Positions 16,900-24,889 of a stretch of 64,000 nucleotides of DNA are shown here, piece after piece. This DNA comes from JBBWZH01 sp035544115. Its GTDB lineage: Bacteria > Actinomycetota > Actinomycetes > Mycobacteriales > CADCTP01. The DNA is taken from NCBI GenBank assembly GCA_963714145.1, contig OY970235.1, forward strand, positions 6,696,001 through 6,760,000, given 5' to 3'. The notes under the pieces were generated by a model. It was given only the letters and a program-made list of their open reading frames with translations, was not told where the DNA came from and did not search any database. Each line of letters begins with the position of its first letter. Position 1 is the stretch's first letter. The position numbers and the translations under genes were made by a program.

Positions 16900-17711
16900 C
16901 GGCACCGCTGCTGACGCTGACGGATGTCTGCAAGTCCTTCGCCGGCACCGACGTGGTCAGCGACGTGTCGCTGGAGGTGCGGCCGGGCGAGGTGCTCTGC
17001 CTGCTCGGTGACAACGGGGCGGGCAAGTCCACCCTCATCAAGATCCTCTCCGGCTTCCACCCGCCGACCTCCGGCACGCTGGAGATCAGCGGCGAGCCGG
17101 TGTCGTTCGGCAGTCCCCGGGACGCGAGCGGCCACGGCATCGCGACGGTTCACCAGTTCGGCGGGACGTTCCCGCTGATGGGCATCGGCCGGTCCTTCTT
17201 CGTCGGGGCCGAGCCGACGAAGGGCCGGGGTCCGCTCCGCCGCTTCGACCGGAAGCTCGCCGGCGAGATCGCCGTCCGCGAGTTGCGCGGGCTCGGCATC
17301 ACCCGGGTGACCGACGGGGACCGCCTCGTCGGCAGCCTCTCCGGCGGCGAGCGGCAGGCCCTGGCCATCGCGCGGGCAGTCTACTTCGGAGCGACCGTGC
17401 TGATCCTCGACGAGCCGACGGCGGCGCTGGGCGTCAAGGAGGCCGCCCACGTGCTGCGCCTGATCATGCAGGCCCGGCAGCGGGGCGTCGCGGTCATCTT
17501 CGTGACCCACAACGTCACCCACGCCATGACGGTCGGCGACCACTTCGCGGTCCTAATCCGCGGCGCGCTCGCCGCCGACTTCCGCAAGGGGGAGCGGTCC
17601 CGGGAGGAGATCACCGATCTGATGGCCGGTGGCGAGGCGATGGCCGAACTGGAGGCGGAACTCGCGACCTACCAGGACGCGCCTGACGGGCACCCGCCGC
17701 AGTTGCACTGA
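16896..17711 (+). CDS. Sugar ABC transporter ATP-binding protein (single-domain, FrcA-like)
   Basis: A 271-residue ATPase. Walker A is GDNGAGKS (38-45), the Q-loop is HQFGG (86-90), the signature LSGGE (148-152), Walker B VLILDEP (168-174) and the switch His H205. Ribose-type transporters often use a ~500-residue tandem ATPase; this one has a single domain, as in fructose FrcA-type systems, so two copies would pair. The GTG start is fixed by overlap with the permease stop. The last ~40 residues are acidic and extend past the ATPase core. Confidence 0.92.
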   Translation: MTAPLLTLTDVCKSFAGTDVVSDVSLEVRPGEVLCLLGDNGAGKSTLIKILSGFHPPTSGTLEISGEPVSFGSPRDASGHGIATVHQFGGTFPLMGIGRSFFVGAEPTKGRGPLRRFDRKLAGEIAVRELRGLGITRVTDGDRLVGSLSGGERQALAIARAVYFGATVLILDEPTAALGVKEAAHVLRLIMQARQRGVAVIFVTHNVTHAMTVGDHFAVLIRGALAADFRKGERSREEITDLMAGGEAMAELEAELATYQDAPDGHPPQLH

Positions 17712-17759
17712 CGCGGCCGCGAAGCCATCCACCGATCCTCCCGGAAGGCGACCCGATAC

Positions 17760-18941
17760 ATGACACCTGACCGGCTCGGCGTCGCGGTCATCGGCGCTGG
17801 CATGGCCGGCCGCGCCCACGCCGCCGCCTACCGATCCGCCCCGACCCTGTACGGCCCGGGCCTGCCCGACGTCGACCTGGTCGCCATCGCCGACCTCAAC
17901 AAGGACTTCGCCAGCCAGACCGCTCGCCGGTTCGGCTACCGGCGAGCCGAAGCGGATTGGCAGGCGGTGGCCGAGGCCGACGATGTCGACGTGGTCAGCG
18001 TGGTTGTCGCCAACCACCTGCACCGCGAAGTCGTCGAAGGTCTGCTCGCCGCGGGCAAGCACGTGCTGTGCGAGAAGCCGTTCGCGCCGACGATCGCTGA
18101 CGCGCAGGCCATGGTCGCCGCGGCCGACGCCGCCGACCGGCAGGCCGGCGTCGGCTTCAGCTTCCGCCACTCACCCGCGATCAGCGCGGTCCGCGAACAG
18201 GTCCGGAGCGGAGCCATCGGCCGGCCGGTTCATTTCGACGGCCACTACCGGTGCGACTACGGGGCCGACCCGAAGGCGCCCATGAGCTGGCGCTACCGGG
18301 GCGGCCCCGGCTCGGGTGCGCTGGCCGACGTGGGCAGCCATCTGATCGACGCCGCGGAATTTCTCTGCGGCCCGATCGCCTCGGTGCGTGGGGCCGTCCT
18401 GCACACGTCCGTCACCGAGCGGGCCCTTCCCGCTGGCGACGCGGTCGGGCACGCGACCGCGGACCTCAGCGACGTCGTCGAGCCGGTCGGGAACGAGGAC
18501 CTGGCCATCTTCACGGTGCGCTTCGCCGACGGCGCTGCCGGCTCGCTGTCGGCGTCCCGGATCGCACCGGGTCTGCCGAACTCGCTCGGCTTCGAACTCT
18601 TCGCCGAAGGCGGCGCCGCGATGTTCGACCTGGCCCGGGCGGGGGAGTTCAGGTTCTTCGACGCGGGCGCGCACTCTCCGACGTCCGGGTACCGCCAGGT
18701 ACTCATCGGTCCTGAGCACCCGTTCATCGCGGGCGGCCTGCCGATGGACTTTCCGGGAGTCGCATATGGACAGAACGATCTGTTCGTGTTCCAGGCCCGC
18801 GCCTTCCTCGATCAGGTCGCCGGCCTGGCCGGGCTCGACCCCGTCCCGGGATTCCGGCACGGCCTGCACAACCTGCGGGTCATGAACGCCGTCGTCCAGT
18901 CCGCCCGGTCCGGTGGCGCCGAGGTTCTGGTCGAGCCGTGA
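17760..18941 (+). CDS. Gfo/Idh/MocA family NAD(P)-dependent oxidoreductase
   Basis: A 393-residue dehydrogenase. The Rossmann motif is VIGAGMAGRAH (10-20). E105-K106-P107 (CEKPFAP) is the family's catalytic Lys motif, and D190-x-x-x-H194 (DVGSHLID) supplies the proton-transfer His. The C-terminal alpha/beta domain is standard. It probably oxidises a sugar or cyclitol hydroxyl, often at C3, with NAD. Together with the two TIM barrels of the operon it would provide the first step of an oxidation-elimination route. GGAAGG lies about 12 bases before the ATG. Family members include inositol and glucose-fructose dehydrogenases, so an inositol role is an alternative. Confidence 0.9.
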   Translation: MTPDRLGVAVIGAGMAGRAHAAAYRSAPTLYGPGLPDVDLVAIADLNKDFASQTARRFGYRRAEADWQAVAEADDVDVVSVVVANHLHREVVEGLLAAGKHVLCEKPFAPTIADAQAMVAAADAADRQAGVGFSFRHSPAISAVREQVRSGAIGRPVHFDGHYRCDYGADPKAPMSWRYRGGPGSGALADVGSHLIDAAEFLCGPIASVRGAVLHTSVTERALPAGDAVGHATADLSDVVEPVGNEDLAIFTVRFADGAAGSLSASRIAPGLPNSLGFELFAEGGAAMFDLARAGEFRFFDAGAHSPTSGYRQVLIGPEHPFIAGGLPMDFPGVAYGQNDLFVFQARAFLDQVAGLAGLDPVPGFRHGLHNLRVMNAVVQSARSGGAEVLVEP

Positions 18942-18966
18942 CCTTCCACTCGAAAGGCTGGCCAGC

Positions 18967-19833
18967 ATGAAGATCGCGCTCGATCCGTACATGTTCCGCG
19001 GCACGCCGCTGCTGGAGCTTCCGGGGCTTGTCGCCGACCTCGGCTACGAGTACATCGAGCTGTCGCCGCGCGCCGACTTCACCCCGTTCTTCCTGCACCC
19101 CCGGGCCGACGACGACAAGGTGAGGGCGTTCAAGAAGGCGCTGGACGGCGCCGGCGTGCGGGTCGCCTCGCACCTGCCGCTCTACCGCTGGTCCGGCCCG
19201 GACGAGAATGAACGCCAGGCCGCCGTGCGCTACTGGAAGCGGGCCGTCGAGATCACCGTCCAGCTGGACTGCGCCGTGATGAACTCCGAGTTCAACGGCC
19301 GCCCGGAGCTGGCCAGCCGCAGCGAGGCGATGTTCTGGAAGTCGATGGAGGAGTTGCTGCCCGTGTTCGAGCGGGAAGGCATCCAGCTCCGGCTCGAACC
19401 GCACCCCGACGACTTCGTCGAGGACGGCCTGATCGCGGTCGACCTGGTACGCGGGATCAACAGCCCCAACGTGTCCTTCCTCTACTGCGCGCCGCACACG
19501 TTCCACATGGGCGGCAACATGGTCGAGATCATGGAGTACGCCGGGCCGACGATGACCCACCTGCACCTCGCCGACTCGTTCAACCACACCGCGTCCTCGG
19601 GCCTGCGCTACATCGTCAACCCACCCGGCTCGACCGCCCGGATCCACCAGCACCTGGACATCGGCCAGGGTGAGGTCGACTGGGACACGTTCTTCTCGAC
19701 GCTCAACCGGCTCGGCTTCGCCGGCGGCGCCGACAACATCATGACCTCCTGCGTGTTCGCCTGGGAGGATCGCGCCCGCGACTCGGCGACGTTCATGCGC
19801 CAGACCATCGGCACATTCGTCGGCTCCTGGTAG
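18967..19833 (+). CDS. Second sugar phosphate isomerase/epimerase-like TIM barrel
   Basis: Last gene of the operon, 288 residues, in the same fold class as the first gene but only distantly similar to it. Candidate metal and catalytic residues are E31 (YIELSPR), E144 in LEPHPDDF, H177 in CAPHTFH, H200 and D203 in HLHLADS, and H229 near the end of the RIHQHLDIG segment followed by GEVDW, a motif shared with inosose dehydratase/IolE-like and hydroxypyruvate-isomerase-like proteins. No signal peptide. The ATG follows AAAGG at 11 bases. Two such barrels plus one dehydrogenase resemble the levoglucosan and C-glycoside 3-keto pathways. Confidence 0.86.
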   Translation: MKIALDPYMFRGTPLLELPGLVADLGYEYIELSPRADFTPFFLHPRADDDKVRAFKKALDGAGVRVASHLPLYRWSGPDENERQAAVRYWKRAVEITVQLDCAVMNSEFNGRPELASRSEAMFWKSMEELLPVFEREGIQLRLEPHPDDFVEDGLIAVDLVRGINSPNVSFLYCAPHTFHMGGNMVEIMEYAGPTMTHLHLADSFNHTASSGLRYIVNPPGSTARIHQHLDIGQGEVDWDTFFSTLNRLGFAGGADNIMTSCVFAWEDRARDSATFMRQTIGTFVGSW

Positions 19834-19980
19834 TACTCACTGAGGCACGGGTGCCGGTGCGATCGGCGACAGTCGCTACCCGCGGTCGGACGGCCCGCTG
19901 CGCGGCGCGATGGCCGCGCCTCGGACCGAACCGACTGCGCCCGCGCCGACCGCGCGGCCGGGGCAGGGCTCCGATCGTGC

Positions 19981-20057
19981 CCGGCGTCCCCGCCGCCAAA
20001 CGTGTTTCTCTCTGGGCCCGGGCCCCGGGCGGTCGGGGTTTGGCGGCGGGGTGCCGG
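19981..20057 (+). terminator. Operon terminator, long GC stem with large loop
   Basis: A perfect 14-bp stem pairs 19988-20001 with 20038-20051, and five more pairs (19981-19985 with 20053-20057) extend it. The 36-base loop contains its own GGGCCC-rich palindrome. It follows the last gene of the sugar operon. Confidence 0.65.
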
Positions 20058-20115
20058 GGTACCTGCGGCACGTCGTTCCACCGGGCTGAGTCGTTCTGCA
20101 CTGAAGGGACCGCTG

Positions 20116-20611
20116 ATGTCGACCGATGCGATCGTGCTGCTCAAAGAGGATCACAAGGAGGTCAAGCGGCTGTTCCGGGCCGTCGAGAAGGCCGGCGGGC
20201 CGGTCGAGCGCGGGAAACTGGTCGGCCGGATCCTCGAAGAGCTGACCGTGCACACGTACATCGAGAACGAGTGCCTGTACCCGGCGGTCCGCCAAGCTGC
20301 TGCCCGACCTGGACGACGACGTGCTCGAGTCGTACGAGGAGCACCACGTCGCCGATGTGCTCTGCATGGAGCTGGCGACGATGTCCCCGGACGACGAGCA
20401 CTACGAGGCGAAGACCACCGTCCTCATCGAGAGCGTGGAGCACCACATCGAGGAGGAGGAACAGGCGTGGTTCCCCAAGGTGCGTGACGGTTTGGGCCGC
20501 AAGCAGCTGCAGGAGCTCGGCGCGACGATGATCGAGATGAAGAAGACCGCGCCGCGCCGGCCCACCGAACCCGCCGCGCTGAAGAAGGCGATCGACGCGA
20601 TCCGCGCCTGA
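20116..20611 (+). pseudogene. Hemerythrin HHE-domain protein, broken by a +1 frameshift
   Basis: Starting at the ATG at 20116 (AAGGGA upstream), frame 1 encodes a normal hemerythrin start: DHKEVKRLFRAVEKAG, then HTYIENECLYPAVR. After 20291 the frame continues with a nonsense Arg-rich sequence, while frame 2 resumes the family pattern (KLLPDLDDDVLESYEEHHVADVL, then SVEHHIEEEEQAWFPKVR) to the stop at 20611. Removing one C from the CC at 20292-20293 restores a full-length protein of about 164 residues with all His and Glu iron ligands. It is either a real inactivating mutation or a sequencing error. Intact proteins of this type bind a di-iron centre and sense or carry oxygen or NO. Confidence 0.8.
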
Positions 20612-20682
20612 TCCACTGTCAGCTGTGCCGCGGCTGCGCCGAAGCGACCCGGCCGCCCCGGCCGCGCCGCCGCGAGGTGGCT

Positions 20683-20727
20683 CCGGGCGGCGCGGTTGGA
20701 GCGGCGGCGTGCCGGAGCGCCGCCCGG
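20683..20727 (+). terminator. Hairpin after the hemerythrin gene
   Basis: An 11-bp stem (20683-20693 with 20717-20727) with a 23-base loop. It probably ends rightward transcripts. Confidence 0.55.
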
Positions 20728-20728
20728 A

Positions 20729-20764
20729 TCCGGGCTCCGGCGGGAGTGGCCGCCGGAGCCCGGA
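20729..20764 (-). terminator. Terminator of the secreted protein gene at 20770
   Basis: A perfect 15-bp stem (20729-20743 with 20750-20764) with a 6-base loop lies just downstream of the minus-strand stop at 20770. Confidence 0.75.
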
Positions 20765-20769
20765 CCGGT

Positions 20770-21336
20770 TCAGAGCGCCGGGCCGCGCAGTTCGAGCGGG
20801 TCCGGCGACAGGTAGCCGTTGCTGGGATAGGTGCTGCTCCAGTACCAGACGTGCCTGCCGACCGGGTTCGTCCAGACCGTAATCGGCTGTGGCGCGGTGT
20901 TCGAGCACCAGCCATGGCCCGGCTTGATGAGCTGCCGGCCGAGACCGGACTTGCCGTGCCACACCTCGTTCACCAGGTCGATCGCGCCGGTGTTCTCGAT
21001 CTTGGCGGCCACCCGGACGTTGTCCGGCGACCGGAAGATGTTCACCCGCCAGGAGCCGAATCCGCCGTCGCTGAAGTCCTCGACGGAGACCTTGACGTAG
21101 CCGGCCGGACAGTTCGGGCCGCCGGCGGCGCTGGCCGGCGCGCTCTGGACGCCGATGAACGCGGCGGCGGAGAGCAACAGCACCACCAGGTGCCGTACGC
21201 GTCTCGCGGATCGCGACACGGATCCGCCGTTCGAGGTTGGCAGCGGGACCGGACGGCCGCCCTGGCCGGCGATGGCGGTCCGGAGGCCGGCCACGGCCTG
21301 GCGTCCGCCCGTCAGCGCGCGGTGCGCGAAATGCAT
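20770..21336 (-). CDS. Secreted protein of unknown function
   Basis: A 188-residue protein with a strong ribosome binding site (AAGGAG, eight bases before the ATG at 21336). It has an unusually long N-region: about 45 residues precede the hydrophobic core (VVLLLSAAAFIGV) and the Ala-x-Ala site ending SAPASAA. The mature ~115 residues contain two cysteines that could form a disulphide, many Trp, Tyr and Asn residues, and look beta-rich, as in small secreted actinomycete domains that bind surfaces or sugars. I recognise no family. It is divergent from the AfsR-type regulator at 21491, which may or may not control it. Confidence 0.75.
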   Translation of the reverse strand: MHFAHRALTGGRQAVAGLRTAIAGQGGRPVPLPTSNGGSVSRSARRVRHLVVLLLSAAAFIGVQSAPASAAGGPNCPAGYVKVSVEDFSDGGFGSWRVNIFRSPDNVRVAAKIENTGAIDLVNEVWHGKSGLGRQLIKPGHGWCSNTAPQPITVWTNPVGRHVWYWSSTYPSNGYLSPDPLELRGPAL

Positions 21337-21490
21337 CTGGGTTCTCCTTCGATTCGGAGACAGGTGACTGCGTCGCCGGCGATCGGTGTGTTCGGATATC
21401 CGGTGTGAGTCTGGACAAGCGACCCCGGACGCGACCTTGTGACCGTCTTGTGGTCAATGCCGCAGCCGGTGTGGTCGCCCGGAGCGGCGG

Positions 21491-24322
21491 GTGACCGAGT
21501 TCCGGGTGCTCGGTCCGGTGCAGGTGTGGGCGGCCGGGCAGCCGGTCGACGCCGGCCAGCCGCGGCAGCGCGGGGTGCTGGCCGCGCTGCTGATCGACGC
21601 CGGCCGGCTGGTGACGACGGAGACGCTGATCGACCGGGTGTGGGGCGCGGCGCCGCCGGCGCGGGCCCGCGACGCGCTGTATCCGAACATCACCCGGATC
21701 CGGCGGGTCCTGGCCGAGGCGAGCTGCCGGGGCAACCAGCCGGCCCCGCTGGTGCGCAGCACCGGCGGGTACCTGCTGGACATCGACCCCGACCGGGTCG
21801 ACCTGCACCGCGTCCGCCGGCTGGTCGACCAGGCCCGCGACCCGGGCGCGGCCGGCGCGCAGCGGGTGTTGGCGCTGCGCGAGTCCCTGGCGCTCAGCGG
21901 CGGCGAGGCCCTGGTCGGGGTGGCCGGCGACTGGGCCGCGCGGACCAGGGAGGCCTGGCAGCAGGAACACCTGCAGGTGGTGGTGGCGTGGGCGGAGGCC
22001 GAACTGCGCGTCGGCAACCCGGCCGCGGTGATCGCCACCGGGACCGACCTCGCCGGTGCGCACCCGCTGGCTGAGCCGCTGGCGGCGGTACTGATGCGCG
22101 CCCTGCACGCCGCCGGCCGCCGCGCCGACGCCCTCGACCAGTTCACCCGGATCCGCCGACGCCTCGCCGAGGAGCTCGGCACCGACCCGGGGCCGCAACT
22201 GCTGGCGGTGCACCAGGGCGTCCTGCGCGGCGAACTCGACCCGGTGCCCGCCGACCCGCCGACCGCCCCGGCCCGGGCGACACCGGCCATGCTGCCGGCG
22301 GACGTGTACGGCTTCGCCGGCCGCAGCGACGAGCTCGCCCGGCTGGACACCACCCTGACCGCCGCGGCGGCCGAAGCGCCGATGGCGGTGGTGATCACCG
22401 CGGTGTCCGGCACCGCCGGGGTAGGCAAGACCGCGCTCGCGGTGCACTGGGCGCACCGGGTCGCCGACCGGTACCCCGACGGGCAGCTGCACGTGAACCT
22501 GCGCGGGTTCGACCCGGGTGGGCAGGTGGTCGAGCCGGCGGCCGCGGTGCGGGGGTTCCTGGACGCGCTCGGGGTGCCACCGGACCGGGTGCCGGCTCAG
22601 TTCGACGCGCAGGTGGGGCTGTACCGCAGCCTGCTGGCCGGCAAGCGGGTGCTGGTGGTGATCGACAACGCCCGTGACGCCGGGCACGCCCGGCCGCTGC
22701 TACCGGGCAGCCCGACCGCGCTGGCGGTGGTGACCAGCCGCGACTCCCTCGCCGATCTGGTCGCCGCCGACGGCGCGCACCCGCTGGCCCTGGACCTGCT
22801 GACCGAGGCGGAGTCGTGGGAGTTGCTGGAACGCCGGCTCGGCCCGGGCCGGGTCGCGGCCGAGCCGGACGCCGTCGCGCGGATCGTCGCGGTGTGCGCG
22901 GGGCTGCCGCTGGCGTTGGCGCTGGTCGCGGCCCGCGCGGCCACCCACCCCGGCTTCCGGCTGGAAGCGGTGGCCACCGAGCTCGCCGACGCCGCCGGCC
23001 AGGCACCCGCACTGGCCGACGCCGGCGACGTGATCGGACGGGTGCGGGCGGTCTTTTCCTGGTCCTACACCACCCTGACCCCGCCCGCGGCCCGGCTGTT
23101 CCGGTTGCTGGGCCTACACCCCGGCCCCGACACCACCGCCGCAGCGGCGGCCAGCCTCGCTGGCCTGCCAGTGGCGCAGGTGCGGCCGTTGCTGACCGAG
23201 CTGGCCCGGGCCGGGCTGCTGGCCGAGCCCGCGCCAAGCCGGTACCGCTTCCACGACCTGCTGGCCGCCTACGCCACCCACCTCACCCACACCGAGGACA
23301 CCGGGCAGGAGCGGGACGCCACGACGGTGCGGCTGCTGGACCATTACCTGCACACCGCTCACACCGCCGACCAGCACCTGAACCCGGCCCGCGACCCCGT
23401 TCCCATCACCCCGCCCGCCCCCGGAACCATCCCCGAACAGCCCGCCGACCAGCAGGCGGCGACCAGGTGGCTGGACACCGAGCTGCCGGTGCTGCTGGCC
23501 GCCCAGCAACTGGCCGCCGATGCCGGGCGGGACACCCACGCCTGGCAGCTGGCCTGGGCCTTGCACACCGCGCTGGACCGGCGAGGGCACTGGCACGAGC
23601 TAGTTGGCGTCTGGCAGGCCGCCCTGCCGGCCGCCGGCCGACTGCCCCATCCCGCCGCCGCAAACGCCCACCGGCTCCTCAGCGCGGCGATGATCAGGCT
23701 GGGCGACGACGAGCAGGCCCACACCCACCTCCGCCACGCCCTGCGGCTGTGCACCGAGGCCGTCGACCTGGTCGGCCAGGCCCACACCCACCGCGTCCTC
23801 GGTGTCCTGTGGCGGCGTCGGGACCGACCCGACCGGGCCCTCGACGACGCCCAGCAGGCCCTCACCCTGTTCGAGGCCGCCGGCGATGGCCGCGGCCAGG
23901 CGCTCGCGCTCAACGCGGTCGGCTGGTACCACGTTCTGCTCGGCGACCCCACCCACGCCCTCGCCTATTGCCGGCAGGCCCTCACCCTGAACCAGCAGCT
24001 CGGCGACCGCGACGGGGAGGCCGCCGCGTGGGACAGCCTCGGATACGCCCACCACCACCTCCGCCACCACGCTCAGGCCGCTGACTGCTACCAGCACGCC
24101 CTCACCCTCTACGGCGACATCGGCGACCGCTACTACGAAGCCGACACCCTCACCCACCTCGGCGACACCCAGCACGCCGCCGGCCGGCCCGACCAGGCCC
24201 GCGCCGCCTGGACCGCCGCGCTGGACATCCTCACCGACCTCGACCACCCGGACGCCGACGCCGTCCGGGCCAAACTCGCCACCCTCGACCAGCCGGCGCC
24301 GAAGCCCGAGGACGATCGATAG
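21491..24322 (+). CDS. AfsR/SARP-type regulator with NB-ARC ATPase and TPR domains
   Basis: A 943-residue regulator. Residues ~1-90 are an OmpR-like winged helix (FRVLGPVQVWAAGQPVDAGQPRQRGVLAALL...LIDRVWGAAPP). About 95-245 is the bacterial transcriptional activation domain. An NB-ARC ATPase follows, with Walker A in VSGTAGVGKTALAVHW near residue 310, a Walker B-like VLVVIDNA and GLPLALALVAAR. The last ~300 residues are TPR-like helices. The GTG start has GGAG seven bases upstream. Such proteins activate secondary-metabolite or developmental genes after signal and ATP binding. No biosynthetic cluster is adjacent, so its targets are not evident. Its stop codon lies in a hairpin shared with the convergent gene. 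Confidence 0.92.
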   Translation: MTEFRVLGPVQVWAAGQPVDAGQPRQRGVLAALLIDAGRLVTTETLIDRVWGAAPPARARDALYPNITRIRRVLAEASCRGNQPAPLVRSTGGYLLDIDPDRVDLHRVRRLVDQARDPGAAGAQRVLALRESLALSGGEALVGVAGDWAARTREAWQQEHLQVVVAWAEAELRVGNPAAVIATGTDLAGAHPLAEPLAAVLMRALHAAGRRADALDQFTRIRRRLAEELGTDPGPQLLAVHQGVLRGELDPVPADPPTAPARATPAMLPADVYGFAGRSDELARLDTTLTAAAAEAPMAVVITAVSGTAGVGKTALAVHWAHRVADRYPDGQLHVNLRGFDPGGQVVEPAAAVRGFLDALGVPPDRVPAQFDAQVGLYRSLLAGKRVLVVIDNARDAGHARPLLPGSPTALAVVTSRDSLADLVAADGAHPLALDLLTEAESWELLERRLGPGRVAAEPDAVARIVAVCAGLPLALALVAARAATHPGFRLEAVATELADAAGQAPALADAGDVIGRVRAVFSWSYTTLTPPAARLFRLLGLHPGPDTTAAAAASLAGLPVAQVRPLLTELARAGLLAEPAPSRYRFHDLLAAYATHLTHTEDTGQERDATTVRLLDHYLHTAHTADQHLNPARDPVPITPPAPGTIPEQPADQQAATRWLDTELPVLLAAQQLAADAGRDTHAWQLAWALHTALDRRGHWHELVGVWQAALPAAGRLPHPAAANAHRLLSAAMIRLGDDEQAHTHLRHALRLCTEAVDLVGQAHTHRVLGVLWRRRDRPDRALDDAQQALTLFEAAGDGRGQALALNAVGWYHVLLGDPTHALAYCRQALTLNQQLGDRDGEAAAWDSLGYAHHHLRHHAQAADCYQHALTLYGDIGDRYYEADTLTHLGDTQHAAGRPDQARAAWTAALDILTDLDHPDADAVRAKLATLDQPAPKPEDDR

Positions 24323-24349
24323 CCCAGGGCCCGCCCCGCGCGCGGGCTA
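24320..24349. terminator. Hairpin joining two convergent stop codons
   Basis: TAGCCC at 24320-24325 pairs with GGGCTA at 24344-24349; the outer bases are the stop codons of the AfsR-type gene and of the gene at 24347. An alternative inner stem pairs 24329-24334 with 24342-24347. It likely works in both directions. Confidence 0.5.
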
Positions 24350-24748
24350 GGAAGCGGCGCCGGCGGCCGGCGGGACGGCCGACAGGTGCAGGAAGTCGGT
24401 GACGCCGATCAGGCGCAGGATCGGCCGGACCGGCGCTGGCACCTGACCGCGGGTCTCGTCGTGGACGAGCCGGGGCGCGGTCACCTGCACCTGCCGCCCG
24501 CGGATCTCCAACTCACAGCCGCCGGCGGCCACGACGTTGCGCACCCAGTCGGTGTCCTTGCCATATGTCAGCGCGATCACGTAGCCGCCGGAGGTGGCGA
24601 AGACGCTGACCGGCGTCCGGTAACGGCGTCTGGACCTTCGGCCGGTGTGCGTGACCACACCGAACCCGGGCGCCCGGGCGGCCAGCGGACCGAGGAGACG
24701 GTTGGTGACGCGGCGGTTCACCCGGGCGACCGCTCGAGGTAGGACCAT
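24347..24748 (-). CDS. Deazaflavin-dependent nitroreductase family protein (DUF385)
   Basis: A 133-residue protein of the F420/flavin-binding nitroreductase (Ddn-like) family. Diagnostic stretches are THTGRRSRRRYRTPVSVFATSGGYVIALTYGKDTDWVRNVVAAG, where the Gly-Arg-x-Ser-Gly-x-x-Arg-x-Thr-Pro pattern and the Asp-Trp-x-x-Asn motif contact F420. The chosen ATG at 24748 gives the usual MxLPRAVARxNRR start and has AAAGGA 11 bases upstream; the frame is open to 24850. Members reduce F420-linked substrates or simply bind F420; the substrate here is unknown. It converges on the AfsR-type gene. Confidence 0.85.
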   Translation of the reverse strand: MVLPRAVARVNRRVTNRLLGPLAARAPGFGVVTHTGRRSRRRYRTPVSVFATSGGYVIALTYGKDTDWVRNVVAAGGCELEIRGRQVQVTAPRLVHDETRGQVPAPVRPILRLIGVTDFLHLSAVPPAAGAAS

Positions 24749-24850
24749 CTCAGCAACCGTCCTTTCCGATCGGGACATACTCGCAGGGTCCACCCGTTCC
24801 GGACCAGGCTGACCCGGTGTGCTCACCGTGCGGCCGGGACACGGCGACAC

Positions 24851-24879
24851 GGCGGCCCGCGGGGTTGCCGCGGGCCGCC
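24851..24879 (-). terminator. Terminator of the serine hydrolase gene
   Basis: A perfect 12-bp stem (24851-24862 with 24868-24879) with a 5-base loop, 11 bases past the stop at 24890. Confidence 0.8.
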
Positions 24880-24889
24880 GGGTCGGTAC

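Noticed and set aside
20162..22687. 841-codon open frame on the minus strand
   Set aside because: It runs opposite the hemerythrin, secreted-protein and AfsR-type genes, has no ribosome binding site and translates to Arg/Gly/His-rich sequence without domains; it is a G+C shadow.
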